50,443 bases of DNA, from IMG/VR virus record IMGVR_UViG_3300025132_000057, positions 1 to 50,443 of that record; one strand, 5' to 3'. Below are positions 1-9,192 of the stretch, one piece after another; the first letter of the stretch is position 1; every line of letters begins with the position of its first letter. Source of the DNA: a virus. A program made the position numbers and the translations under genes. The notes under the pieces were generated by a model that was not told the origin of the DNA, did not search any database, and saw nothing but the letters and a program-made list of their open reading frames with translations.

Positions 1-2
1 TA

Positions 3-758
3 ACAGCCGCCCCTTACATTCAAAAGCCAAAAGTACAAAGTTCCGACCCCCAATTTCAACAGAAGAACACAAGTGAACCGATGGCTGATGCTTGGTCGAG
101 TTTGATGAAAGCACGTGACCAGTCTTGGCAACAGCCAAAGTATGACGGTCCACCCGGCGGACGTAAGCCACACATCGCTACATCGATTCGCTCTAAGCGT
201 CAATCCCGTACACTCAACCCACGCACAGAGCACGGTGGACTTACAGAAGCACCACTCGCTGTCGAAATGGGTCACTTGGGTCTATCAACCAAGCAACCGC
301 TACGATTGTTCCCCGGTAAGTACCGACAGCAACTCGGTCAGCGGCACCAGCGTGCACTCATGGGCAACATCTCAATGCCTCATCAACCTCACAACATCGA
401 ACAGCGTACGCCTACGACACCCGGACCGATGGGTTCAGGTAAGATTCCTCGACTTGCAGGTGAGATGAAAAAGGCTGAACTCAAAGAAATGGGCATGTTG
501 CTCAAATCAGCAAAGGACTATCTCCACATCTCACAACTCCGCCGTATCATTCGTGATATGAAGAAGATTGTCGAGCGACAAGACCGAATGAAGAAGGCTC
601 CACTCAGTCGTGGAAGTAACAAGAACAAAGAAGCAGGTCACCGAGGAGAAACAACAAACCCGCAAGGAGCAACTGATGACCCTGAATCAGATGAGATGTC
701 ATCCTCAGGTATGCCCGGTCACGTCTTTGCTGCACGTGGAAGCGGGAGAGTTGCCTGA
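3..758 (+). CDS. Uncharacterised virion-module protein (5' end probably outside the window)
   Basis: I do not recognise this protein. Its frame is open from base 3 and the first ATG in the window is at 81 (225 residues from there). No ribosome binding site precedes that ATG, so the gene most likely starts upstream of the window. The N-terminal half is Pro/Gly/Arg/Gln-rich and looks disordered. Residues about 128-170, counted from ATG 81, are Lys-rich and predicted helical (contains 'LKSAKDYLHISQLRRI'). The C-terminus is polar. The stop overlaps the next start as TGATG, which implies translational coupling to the following gene and then to the terminase. An alternative is that a different gene ends at 74-76 (frame 2, 24 codons open from the window edge) and this one truly starts at 81. 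Position upstream of the terminase would suit a small terminase or a minor virion protein, but no diagnostic motif is visible. Confidence 0.6.
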   Translation, partial: TAAPYIQKPKVQSSDPQFQQKNTSEPMADAWSSLMKARDQSWQQPKYDGPPGGRKPHIATSIRSKRQSRTLNPRTEHGGLTEAPLAVEMGHLGLSTKQPLRLFPGKYRQQLGQRHQRALMGNISMPHQPHNIEQRTPTTPGPMGSGKIPRLAGEMKKAELKEMGMLLKSAKDYLHISQLRRIIRDMKKIVERQDRMKKAPLSRGSNKNKEAGHRGETTNPQGATDDPESDEMSSSGMPGHVFAARGSGRVA

Positions 759-2899
759 TGTTCAAGTACACGCCTCGTAATCAACTGTTTCCAGACAACG
801 AGGGCAAGGCACTCCTCAAAGGACTTGTCGAATCGTACCTGTCCGTTCATGGAAACAATTCTCTTATCAAGTCATTTAGTCTTGAAATGAACGGTAAGCC
901 GTTGACACAGTGGCTTCCTGAGCATGGTATCAAGACAAAAGACTCTGAGCACCCTTGGTATCATCAATTTGAAGGCGGCGTTGCACATCATCCTCCGTTT
1001 GCCTTTGACCCTGAATCAGAGGACCTGCTTTGGCACAATGAAGATGACCCAACGGCACCTCACTCTGACCAAGGTACCGCTAATCGACCTCACGGGTTTC
1101 ACCCTATGGACTACATGATTTACGATTTGAGTCGAATGTTTGCAGACCTATTAGGTGGAACAAAGGAAGACGGGGAAAAATTCGTCAGAGAACACATCAT
1201 TAGCCCTGCGATTGACGACCACAACGCAAGTCACCTCGATACTCATGGTAACCCTACGCACGTCGTGCCTCACATAGACAGTGTTGAGTGGAGAATGAAC
1301 CACGTAGGCGGCACATACGACAAGCATAGTATTTCAGAGGACAGAGCAAATCGTGGGTCGACTCCTTCACCAGAAGGTTTTGCTAACCCACTCCTCAATT
1401 ACTCATTAAACATGGGTAACGTCGACCACCCGCACGCTGACCAAGGGGTATTCATTGACGGAGGCATCAACCCCATCCATTACGAAATGGCACAGCGAGT
1501 AAAGAAGGCAATGGGTTATCTTGAAAGTCCTGAGATGATGGAACTATTGGAGAGTGACCCTCGTTTCAAGGCAATGCATGACAAGGCAAAAGCGAAATTA
1601 AACAACACCCTCAAAGACCGTTACTTAGCACATTCAAATATACCTCTTCGTGACTTGACTTTTGGTCGGGTTGAGGGTCAAAGGGGCAACAAAGGAAGAG
1701 CAAGAGGTCGACCTGACGGCTCGGGATACCGTACAAACATTGCAGCCGAAGACCACCCGCTCAACAACCTTCATCCTCTGCAACTCGCTGAACTTGCACC
1801 ACAGGCTTTCTACGACACAAAGACTTTCGCATATGGCAAAGATTCGGAAAGTAGAAAAATGGTTATAACGCCTGAAAGCATTATAGCACGAGGTAAAGAA
1901 TTTGGTGTAAATATCAGTGATGCTGAAGCAGAGTTACTTTCTCGACAGCCTAAGTCATCGTATCTGTTTGGCGGAGCAAAGAAACAAATCAAAGAGGGTA
2001 ATTATGGACCTAAGATTTTGAGGAGCATTGCCGAGGATTTAGGCGTTGATATGAATTCCAGTGAATACAGAGATATGTTCGATTCTATACACGTGAGCGA
2101 TATGGGTACAAAGGGAGGCGGTAGAATTCACAACTCAAGGCACATAGCGGCTATACCTGCATATTATGCTAAACTTTTGGAACGACAGGGTGTACCTGCC
2201 GATGAAGCACTACAGCGTGCAATAACTGAATTCAGGGACCATGACCATCAAGCGAACCGCCACGACCGTAACCCAAAGGCAAGAGAAACCGCCGAGCGTA
2301 TACATGCACAAATGCGTGAGGCACGTGGTATTCCTAACCTTGCTGAGGGTGCTTTAGGTTACAGTCCGCTTGGCGATGATTTCCGTCATAATCAGACACA
2401 CGGGCAACTTGAAACAGTCGTACCTCGCTATCACGAACCATTCCTTTCAGATTTCGGGGCAAATGCGAATAAAGGCATAGAGGAAGAAAGGCAAGCCAAT
2501 CGACAAAGTGAAATGCCTGTTCCTACACCAGCGCCTATGGGTGAGGCACCTCCGATGGGCAATATGCCTCCACCGTTGGATGAGGGTCAGCAGACATTAG
2601 ACCGATACGGTATGCAGTTCGGTAAAGCACAGGTCGCTGAAATCACAGAAGCCATGGAGCACATCCAACTGGAGGACGCCAAGCAAGATGCTACAATCCT
2701 CAAGATGCTCCCTCACAATCCTATTCAACTCAATTCAATTCAGTCAGTCGGCTTATTCGCCAAAGACTTGGGCATCACATCGATGGACGTTCACGGACTG
2801 TTACACTCACGTGGCGACTGGCACCGTATCGCTAAGGAATGGAGCGTCAGTCCACAGGTCGTCAAGGTCGTCAAGGTCACGTTTAGCGGAGGGGTTTGA
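758..2899 (+). CDS. Uncharacterised 713-residue His/Asn/Asp-rich protein upstream of the terminase
   Basis: No family recognised. The start is fixed by the TGATG overlap with the preceding gene, and the stop overlaps the next start in the same way (2897-2901). The protein is hydrophilic and unusually rich in His, Asn and Asp, with no signal peptide or membrane segment. Residues about 590-615 are Pro/Met-rich and look like a flexible linker. After it comes a helical C-terminal part with an HTH-like stretch near residues 665-705 ('VGLFAKDLGITSMDVHGLL', then 'RIAKEWSVSPQVVKV'). Overall composition resembles the N-terminal half of the 1806-residue protein at 10312, so the two may be minor capsid or ejection proteins. 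The HTH-like tail next to the large terminase makes a DNA-binding, small-terminase-like role possible but unproven. Confidence 0.7.
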   Translation: MFKYTPRNQLFPDNEGKALLKGLVESYLSVHGNNSLIKSFSLEMNGKPLTQWLPEHGIKTKDSEHPWYHQFEGGVAHHPPFAFDPESEDLLWHNEDDPTAPHSDQGTANRPHGFHPMDYMIYDLSRMFADLLGGTKEDGEKFVREHIISPAIDDHNASHLDTHGNPTHVVPHIDSVEWRMNHVGGTYDKHSISEDRANRGSTPSPEGFANPLLNYSLNMGNVDHPHADQGVFIDGGINPIHYEMAQRVKKAMGYLESPEMMELLESDPRFKAMHDKAKAKLNNTLKDRYLAHSNIPLRDLTFGRVEGQRGNKGRARGRPDGSGYRTNIAAEDHPLNNLHPLQLAELAPQAFYDTKTFAYGKDSESRKMVITPESIIARGKEFGVNISDAEAELLSRQPKSSYLFGGAKKQIKEGNYGPKILRSIAEDLGVDMNSSEYRDMFDSIHVSDMGTKGGGRIHNSRHIAAIPAYYAKLLERQGVPADEALQRAITEFRDHDHQANRHDRNPKARETAERIHAQMREARGIPNLAEGALGYSPLGDDFRHNQTHGQLETVVPRYHEPFLSDFGANANKGIEEERQANRQSEMPVPTPAPMGEAPPMGNMPPPLDEGQQTLDRYGMQFGKAQVAEITEAMEHIQLEDAKQDATILKMLPHNPIQLNSIQSVGLFAKDLGITSMDVHGLLHSRGDWHRIAKEWSVSPQVVKVVKVTFSGGV

Positions 2900-3888
2900 T
2901 GAGGAAGATTCTCGTTAAGGCTCCTCAAATCCAACTGGGGCCTAACGGTCCTCAGATGTTTTACAATGTCGGCGTTGGCGGAGGAGGCGGAGGCGGTAAC
3001 GCAGTACGTGGTCGTACAAAGCGAGGAAAAGCCGCTGCATTAGCGGGTGGAGCAGTAGGTGTATTAGGTGGACTTGCAGGCGAGTCAAGAAGTCTTGGTG
3101 GACTCCTGTCGAATGTCCAAGTCGGTGCTATGCAAGGCAGTGCCGTGGGTCGAGGACTCGCTAACATGGGAACTTCACGTCGACGTCAAGCACGTGCTGA
3201 TTTGGAAGAGCAAGAAAAAGTTGACAGGGCTAAGGAGGGTGCACAGAGAGATTTACAACAACGTCGTGCTATGAATCCTGAGCGACTTGCGGCAGAAGGT
3301 CCCAGTCTTGCAAGTCTAATGAATCCAAGAAACATCAACCGTCGACGGTTTGAGGCTGAGCAAGGACGACTTCAACAAGCAAATCAAACTAATCTGAACA
3401 CTCAGCAACTTGGTCAAGAGTTGGCTCAATTAGGAACAAACGTAGGGCAAGCAAGGTTGGCAAGAGACAAGCGTGAAGCAAAAGACAGAAAAATGAAATT
3501 GAGAGATTATCAAAAACTAAAACCTGCTTTGGATTTGGCTGGGAATATCAACTCACAGCAATTGACAGAAGCACAGAATTACCTTCAAAATGTGCAACCA
3601 GTACAAACGAACCCAATGGGTGCTGCGCCTGTACAGCAACTTCCACCTCCGCCGGGTAGCGTAGCATCGGGTGAGGGTACAGATGCTGATGTCAATCGTA
3701 CGTTAGCCAATGAAGGTACTATGGACCATCAGATGAATACCGAATCTATTCAAAGTAAATTGGAAAGTCAAGACGACGAAGGCGGAGAACAGCAAGGTCA
3801 GCAAGGGCAAAAGCCTCCTGAGGAATTTGAAAGAAGGCAGGGCGCATTTGAAGGCATGGGACAATTTATGCAGGAAGGTCAGCAATGA
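2899..3888 (+). CDS. Uncharacterised Gly-rich N-terminus / Gln-rich coiled-coil protein
   Basis: 329 residues, unrecognised. The ATG at 2899 sits in a TGATG overlap. A TTG one codon upstream (2896) is less likely. A poly-Gly run lies near residue 27. Residues about 45-92 are a small-residue, alternating Gly/Ala/Leu segment (contains 'AAALAGGAVGVLGGLAGE') of glycine-zipper type, which could insert in or lie against membrane. The rest is highly charged and Gln-rich with long helical stretches, then a Pro-rich linker near residues 240-255 and an acidic, Gln-rich tail. The stop overlaps the terminase start by ATGA. The combination of a glycine-zipper segment with coiled coil is seen in some phage DNA-ejection proteins, but that role here is only a guess. 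Confidence 0.65.
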   Translation: MRKILVKAPQIQLGPNGPQMFYNVGVGGGGGGGNAVRGRTKRGKAAALAGGAVGVLGGLAGESRSLGGLLSNVQVGAMQGSAVGRGLANMGTSRRRQARADLEEQEKVDRAKEGAQRDLQQRRAMNPERLAAEGPSLASLMNPRNINRRRFEAEQGRLQQANQTNLNTQQLGQELAQLGTNVGQARLARDKREAKDRKMKLRDYQKLKPALDLAGNINSQQLTEAQNYLQNVQPVQTNPMGAAPVQQLPPPPGSVASGEGTDADVNRTLANEGTMDHQMNTESIQSKLESQDDEGGEQQGQQGQKPPEEFERRQGAFEGMGQFMQEGQQ

Positions 3889-5384
3889 GCGATGCAGAGG
3901 GCGTTAAGGCACTCGTTGATGAAATCGATATTGAAATGTCGAAGAAATCATTCAAGTTCTTTTTCACTGAAATACTTGGCTTCGACTACGCTGACCATCA
4001 CGAAGCATGGGACAACGGTCTGAACGGTCATCGTTACTACTGTGTCAAAGCGAGTCGTGACCACGGCAAATCAGTTTTCTTTATGTCCTATGCTCTTTGG
4101 ATTGCAGCATTCAACCCGAACACTCACGTCATGGTGTTCAGTCACTCTCTTGAACAAACACTTGAACACATGCGATTCATTCGCAGCAACATCGATATGG
4201 CTGACATCCTCAAACCACTCAAGCCTTCTGGAAAACCTTGGGCTAAATCCTACTTTGAATTCACAAACGGCAGCCGTATCATGGCAAAGTCCGTTGGTGG
4301 TGCTACTCGTGGTTTCCACCCTGACGTGGTTGTGTGCGATGATATTCTGTGGGGTACAACCGTATCCGAACTTCAACGTGCAGCCGACTGGTTCTATACC
4401 GTTCTGCTTCCTGTACTGCACCATACAGGTCGAATGATGATGGTCGGTACACCGTTTTCGTACAATGACCTGTACGCTGAACTTGAACAAAAAGAAACCT
4501 TCCAAGTCGAAACCTATCCCGCTATATTAGAAAACGGCGAACCGTTATGGCCGGGACGTTGGCCGCTTGATGCACTCCGAATGCGTGAGAAGTCAATGCC
4601 TGCAATCAAATTCGCTCGTGAATATCTGTGTGAACCGATTCACGACAACTCAAGTATGTTCCCTCACACTCTGTTGGAAAAAGCCCGTGACGAAAATCTC
4701 GTGCTTCTTGACCACGCTGAGCAAGAATTCGACGAAGAAGGCAACGCAGCAGGCGTATTCGGTCAACACTTTGTTGGCTGGGACCCTGCGATTGCAAGCG
4801 ATTCAAACGCTGACTACACAGCCATGACTGTATTGCGTGTGCTTCCCGGCTCTGAGGAGAAACAGTTAGTTCACGTCATCAACCAAAAAGGATTGAGTGG
4901 TGCTGCACAAAAACGTAACATCCTCCTCCTCAACAATCGATTCCAGCCTGACTTGATTGAACTTGAAGGCAACAACTTCCAACGAATGTTCGCTGCTGAA
5001 CTTCAAGAAATGCGAGATGACATCCCTATCAAAACCTTTATGACCACGAGACAGCGCAAGGAAAGTATGTTCATGTCGTTGCTTATGGCTTTTGAGCAAG
5101 GTAAACTGAAAACACCTTGGGGCGACGAACGCAGTAAAGAATTCACAAGAGAACTTGAGAAGCAACTCAGTCGATTCGGTATGAAGAAAGACGGTAAACT
5201 TGAATCCGTTGGCTCTCACGATGACTTAGCAATGTCAATTGCTTTGGCAAACTGGGCGACCAAAGAATTCAGAGGAAGCGTTATGCTACTCGATGATGAC
5301 CTTCCGGGCTTTGACAAGTGGTTCCTTGATTCACCGAGTCAAGGCGCTTCTCGTATGACAGGAGATGATTGGTTTGTCGCTTGA
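3885..5384 (+). CDS. terL: Terminase large subunit (ATPase-nuclease packaging motor)
   Basis: Packages viral DNA into the procapsid through the portal and cuts it. The 499-residue length is typical. The N-terminal ATPase shows a Walker A variant 'ASRDHGKS' at residues 56-63, a Walker B 'PDVVVCDD' ending at Asp152-Asp153, and a coupling-type 'VGTP' at 187-190. The C-terminal RNase H-like nuclease has candidate metal ligands Asp300 ('VGWDPA'), Glu359 or Glu361 ('IELEGNN') and Asp446-Asp447 ('SHDDLAMS'). The start overlaps the previous stop as ATGA, so it is translationally coupled. The portal lies two genes downstream, the usual order apart from two inserted genes. No small subunit is identified with confidence. 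The family assignment is secure from the motifs and the context. Confidence 0.96.
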   Translation: MSDAEGVKALVDEIDIEMSKKSFKFFFTEILGFDYADHHEAWDNGLNGHRYYCVKASRDHGKSVFFMSYALWIAAFNPNTHVMVFSHSLEQTLEHMRFIRSNIDMADILKPLKPSGKPWAKSYFEFTNGSRIMAKSVGGATRGFHPDVVVCDDILWGTTVSELQRAADWFYTVLLPVLHHTGRMMMVGTPFSYNDLYAELEQKETFQVETYPAILENGEPLWPGRWPLDALRMREKSMPAIKFAREYLCEPIHDNSSMFPHTLLEKARDENLVLLDHAEQEFDEEGNAAGVFGQHFVGWDPAIASDSNADYTAMTVLRVLPGSEEKQLVHVINQKGLSGAAQKRNILLLNNRFQPDLIELEGNNFQRMFAAELQEMRDDIPIKTFMTTRQRKESMFMSLLMAFEQGKLKTPWGDERSKEFTRELEKQLSRFGMKKDGKLESVGSHDDLAMSIALANWATKEFRGSVMLLDDDLPGFDKWFLDSPSQGASRMTGDDWFVA

Positions 5385-6117
5385 CCCGTTTGAACAGGCT
5401 TGGCTTTTGCTTAAAGCACAAAGCAGAGAGCAGCAATTGAGAGATGATGTTGCTCGTCACAAAGCCAGTGTAGAAAGAATAACTGGTCACCTTACAAGAG
5501 GACACCCGAATTACATATCTATGGAATCAATTCGTCAATCCTTCGGTTCAACACCCGAAGCATTGGAAAGGGACAAAAATGCTTATGAAAAAAGCAAAGC
5601 CAAGTTAGAAGAATACATGGGCGGACGTGGTGCGAAGGAAGCAGAGCGCAAGAAAGAACGAACACGTCAGCAAGGAATCAGGAATGTTGAGTTTTCGGAT
5701 GCAGCAAGAGAGCGCAGCAAAGCACGTCAGCAATCAGCGCAAGCAAAAGATGACGCTCGTGTTCAGTCAGAAAAGGATGCCGAAGATGCAAAGCGCCGAG
5801 CCGAAGAAGAAAAGCATGAAGCAAACCGTATCAAAGTCAAAAGAAGAACAGAGTACCAAGAGCGTAAGTTAGGTAAACCACAGGAAGAAACTGCTATAGA
5901 AGACCCTGATGCACCAATTGAAAGTGTACTTGATGAAGTTAATCGACGTGAGCGAGCAAAGTTGGGAGATGCAGATGAACCTGTCAAACCTCAGCCTGAA
6001 CGCAGACTTGTTGGCATCAAGCCCAAGCCTCAACCCAAAGAAGAAGAAGAAGATTGGGAAAAGGACTTACGAGAGCAATCGAGTACGTTCTCATACGACC
6101 CATACGGAGATAACTAA
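5365..6117 (+). CDS. Uncharacterised charged coiled-coil protein between terminase and portal
   Basis: 250 residues, not recognised. It overlaps the end of the terminase gene by 20 bases. ATG 5365 has GGAG immediately next to it, and a TTG at 5374 would have better spacing, so the exact start is uncertain. Residues about 90-170 are almost purely Lys, Arg, Glu, Ala and Gln in a long helix of coiled-coil type. Residues 170-230 are acidic and Pro-containing, and the tail ends in a Tyr/Pro/Asp-containing segment ('FSYDPYGDN'). There are no membrane segments or Cys clusters. The position would suit a packaging accessory or scaffold-like protein, but nothing in the sequence assigns one. Confidence 0.7.
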   Translation: MIGLSLDPFEQAWLLLKAQSREQQLRDDVARHKASVERITGHLTRGHPNYISMESIRQSFGSTPEALERDKNAYEKSKAKLEEYMGGRGAKEAERKKERTRQQGIRNVEFSDAARERSKARQQSAQAKDDARVQSEKDAEDAKRRAEEEKHEANRIKVKRRTEYQERKLGKPQEETAIEDPDAPIESVLDEVNRRERAKLGDADEPVKPQPERRLVGIKPKPQPKEEEEDWEKDLREQSSTFSYDPYGDN

Positions 6118-6118
6118 T

Positions 6119-7429
6119 ATGTGGCCTTCACTAATCGTAGGAGAATCGGACATCCACTTGGATATGGGTGAAGAGCAATCGACAATGATTGCTTCTTCTT
6201 TGTTGGCTCATCCTTCTTTGAGAGATGACATGATGAAGGCTGTCAAGATTGCTAAAGAAGCCGTCCCGCAGCAACCTATTCTACAAATCGAAACACATTC
6301 GTTTCCAGAAAATGGCGACTCGTGGTTTGATGCTTATCTCGGCAAGAGTGCTGACGAGGTTGTCAAAGACCTCAAGCGTGCTCGCCGTAAAATGAAGGAC
6401 ATGAAATTTGACATTGACAGTGCTATCAAAAGCGTACGTGCTCTCAAGGCACAAGAAGTCGAACAGACGCTGGCGACTATACCTTGGGCATCAGAATACG
6501 GCGGTACCATTCGTAATCTTGGTCTGAGCGACAGAAACCTCAAATCACTTAGGACATTCTCTAAGTCAAGAGAATCTACATTGCTTCGTGCTTGTCATAT
6601 GTGGGAAGCAGCAGATGAAGCACTCAAGATGCTCGATGACTTTGAAGATGTATGGGGCGACGAAGAACAATCTGCTTGGGTCAATGCTATGCAACAAAGA
6701 CAAGACGCTCGTAAAATGTGGCGCAGCGGATTGCATCAGGTTGATACTTTGAGCAAAGAGCAAAAGAATTGGCTTGAGATGGCTCGTCAAGAACTGCAAA
6801 ACAAAGGACACATGGGGGCTCGTGATATTACAGCCAACCTCATTGAAAAAGGAGTCAACCGAGTTTCAGCAACTCGTATGAGTAAACTCTTATCCATGTT
6901 CGGCGAAGAAATGGATATTGTAAAAGCCCCTCGACGAGGCGAATACATTCTGCTTTCTTGTGATGGTCTGGTTATCAAAGACCCTTGGGCGTATGCTGCT
7001 GGCTTTATGGATGCTGACGGCTCTATTTTTATCACAAAGCGAGGAGAAGTCCGAGCATCAGCAGTAGCAACTGGAGACAGAGGTAAGATTCATTGCGAAA
7101 GATTGCAGAAAACACTGGGTTGTGGCACACTTTCACTCAATGAAAAAATGTCAAAGAACAGTAAGCGAACAACTCACAGACTCAACTTCCACTCACGAGA
7201 TGACTTGAAGAAAGTTCTTAACGGAGTGCTCCCGCACTTGCAGTTGAAGTCCACTCAAGCCAAAGCCGCTTTGCGGTTTCTTGAAGAGGATGACAACGTG
7301 AAGAAGGAGCAGTACAGGATGTTAGTCATGTTTGAAAATTGGAAGGATGACGTTGATGCAGTTCAGAAGAAACTGGATGCATGGGGCGTTGATGCGGATA
7401 CTATCCGCTCATGGGGAAGTGATTTGTGA
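6119..7429 (+). CDS. Virion-module protein with C-terminal single-motif LAGLIDADG endonuclease domain
   Basis: 436 residues. The ATG at 6119 has GGAG at 6106-6109 with 9-base spacing. The frame is open further upstream, but that stretch overlaps the previous gene and has no supporting signal. Residues 1-210 are mostly helical and unrecognised. Residues about 220-280 look like a winged-helix segment. Residues about 288-400 match a LAGLIDADG domain: 'AAGFMDADG' at 293-301 with the metal-binding acid Asp300, a 'LGCGTL' turn and a 'VLPHLQLK' segment typical of the family's C-terminal half. Only one motif is present, so it would act as a homodimer. No intron or intein boundary is visible around it. 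It sits between terminase and portal, where many phages carry an HNH nuclease that assists packaging, so a packaging role is as plausible as homing. The domain is secure; the role is inference. Confidence 0.82.
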   Translation: MWPSLIVGESDIHLDMGEEQSTMIASSLLAHPSLRDDMMKAVKIAKEAVPQQPILQIETHSFPENGDSWFDAYLGKSADEVVKDLKRARRKMKDMKFDIDSAIKSVRALKAQEVEQTLATIPWASEYGGTIRNLGLSDRNLKSLRTFSKSRESTLLRACHMWEAADEALKMLDDFEDVWGDEEQSAWVNAMQQRQDARKMWRSGLHQVDTLSKEQKNWLEMARQELQNKGHMGARDITANLIEKGVNRVSATRMSKLLSMFGEEMDIVKAPRRGEYILLSCDGLVIKDPWAYAAGFMDADGSIFITKRGEVRASAVATGDRGKIHCERLQKTLGCGTLSLNEKMSKNSKRTTHRLNFHSRDDLKKVLNGVLPHLQLKSTQAKAALRFLEEDDNVKKEQYRMLVMFENWKDDVDAVQKKLDAWGVDADTIRSWGSDL

Positions 7430-9162
7430 TGGCAGATGAGAAAGTCAAGGGTGTATTAGGTCGTCTTGCTGACAGGTTCAGAAGAAGACGTACACCAGAG
7501 CCTCAGATGCCTCTCTATACGACAGGTATTCAAGAACCAGTTGTTGTTCAAGGTATTACTATTCCAGCATTGTATTCAGTCGCATCAGAAAATTTGATTC
7601 TACGTACAGTTTTGTCAACACTCAAGCAAGAGATATTTCGTCGTGGTTATTATTGGGACAAGGCATTTCATCAAAAGTGTATACAATGCGAAAAAGAGTA
7701 TGAGCACGACGTTGACGTCTGTGTTGATTGTGGAGGAGAAGTCCGTCAACCTGACCCAAGCGAAAAGGTATACGCTCAGTGGCTCATAGAGCAACGCAAC
7801 TCAATGGAACAAACTTTCATGGACGTTTTGAGAGAGATTGAGCAAGACCTCAACATCATGGACGACGCATTCGTTATTCTTGTCAAAGAATACTATGTCG
7901 ACCCTGAAACAAACGAAGTTGCATTCTATCGTGTTAAAGAACTCATACGTGGTGACCCTATCTTCATGCGTATTGTTGCTGACAAGCGTGGTGTTCGTGG
8001 CGGTCGATACAAAACTTGCCCACTTCATCGAACAGAAGTACGTGGTTACAGCGAAGGTCAGAAACAGTGCGATACCTGCGGACACGATTTAGAAGATGTA
8101 CACCACGTCAATACTGGTGGTGCTGGTAAAACCCAATACTATCTCAAGGGAGAAGTTATCCACTTTAGTAAATACAATCCATCGAAACTCTACGGCAAGT
8201 CGCCTGTGTCAACACTATGGCGCCAAGCAATGACACTCACAGCAATGGACAATTACATGTACACTGCATACAGTAAGCGTCGTGTACCTCGTGGTTTGAT
8301 TTCTATCACAACGGACAATCTTGAATCGATGAAGTCGTTCTGGAAGGGTGTTGACGAGAAACTTGAACGTGACCCTCACTACATTCCTAAGATTGGTATT
8401 GAAAGCCAAAGTGGACGTGGAGGTGTCAACTGGATTAAGTTCATGGATACAATGGAAGAGATGCAATACATTGCTGTACGTGATGAAATGCGAACACGTA
8501 TTGCTGCATTCTATGGCGTATCAAACGTATTCATGATGGATACAGGTAAGTCAGGTGGACTCAACAACGAAGGTCTACAAATTCTTGTCACCAATCGTGC
8601 AGTTGAATTTGGACACAAGGTGTATACTGACCATCTCTTCCCTCGACTCATGGAAGAAATGGATGTCCATGATTGGAAACTTACACTCTATCCGAATGAG
8701 GAAGAAGATGAAGTCACTCGACTACGACGAGATGAGATGGAAGTCAACATCGCACAGAGAATGATGCAACTCGGATTCAAGCCTGAACTCATCGAGGAAG
8801 GCGGACGTGACTTGAGGTTTATCTACAAGCCTATGGAACCGGGCCAACCGGGTCAACCGGGTCAAGGTGGAGGTATGCCCGGAGGTATGCCAATGGCACA
8901 GCCCGGTGGCTTGCCAAGTCGTAACATGAATCCACAGATGGCAGGTGCATTAGCAGGTCAAGCAAGCGCAGGCTTGAGAGCAGCACAAGGTCCAGCATCA
9001 CAGCCCGGTGGAGAGGGGATGGGTATGCGTACTCCACGAGGACCTGCAAGTCCTCAAAACAGAACATCAATGGGTTCAGGAGCACCGTTTTCAAGTGTTC
9101 AGCAACGAGGACCGCAAGGCAGCCCTCTTAGTCAAGCGATGAATAACATACGAAGATTCTGA
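7429..9162 (+). CDS. Portal protein with two embedded zinc-binding sites
   Basis: Forms the dodecameric ring through which DNA enters and leaves the capsid. The start is ATG 7429 (TGATG overlap; a GTG three bases upstream is less likely); 577 residues. The portal core is seen in the 'YLKGEVIHFSKYNPSKLYG' region followed by the helical stem and crown, including 'FYGVSNVFMMDTGKSGGL', which is typical of HK97-type portals. Unusually, the N-terminal wing carries two Cys clusters: Cys84, Cys87, Cys98, Cys101, and Cys197, His200, Cys214, Cys217, each spaced like a zinc ribbon. The last 100 residues are Gly/Pro/Gln/Met-rich, starting with a short collagen-like repeat ('EPGQPGQPGQ'), and are probably disordered. 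Context (terminase upstream, protease and capsid downstream) agrees. Confidence 0.92.
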   Translation: MADEKVKGVLGRLADRFRRRRTPEPQMPLYTTGIQEPVVVQGITIPALYSVASENLILRTVLSTLKQEIFRRGYYWDKAFHQKCIQCEKEYEHDVDVCVDCGGEVRQPDPSEKVYAQWLIEQRNSMEQTFMDVLREIEQDLNIMDDAFVILVKEYYVDPETNEVAFYRVKELIRGDPIFMRIVADKRGVRGGRYKTCPLHRTEVRGYSEGQKQCDTCGHDLEDVHHVNTGGAGKTQYYLKGEVIHFSKYNPSKLYGKSPVSTLWRQAMTLTAMDNYMYTAYSKRRVPRGLISITTDNLESMKSFWKGVDEKLERDPHYIPKIGIESQSGRGGVNWIKFMDTMEEMQYIAVRDEMRTRIAAFYGVSNVFMMDTGKSGGLNNEGLQILVTNRAVEFGHKVYTDHLFPRLMEEMDVHDWKLTLYPNEEEDEVTRLRRDEMEVNIAQRMMQLGFKPELIEEGGRDLRFIYKPMEPGQPGQPGQGGGMPGGMPMAQPGGLPSRNMNPQMAGALAGQASAGLRAAQGPASQPGGEGMGMRTPRGPASPQNRTSMGSGAPFSSVQQRGPQGSPLSQAMNNIRRF

Positions 9163-9192
9163 CAAAACATTCAATACAATGGAGGTTATGGG

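Noticed and set aside
115-468. 117-codon + frame inside the first gene
   Set aside because: Shadow of the longer frame, low-quality composition, no start signal.
5909-6118. Upstream extension of the LAGLIDADG gene
   Set aside because: Overlaps the end of the coiled-coil gene in another frame; the composition is that of a shadow; a good ribosome binding site exists for ATG 6119.
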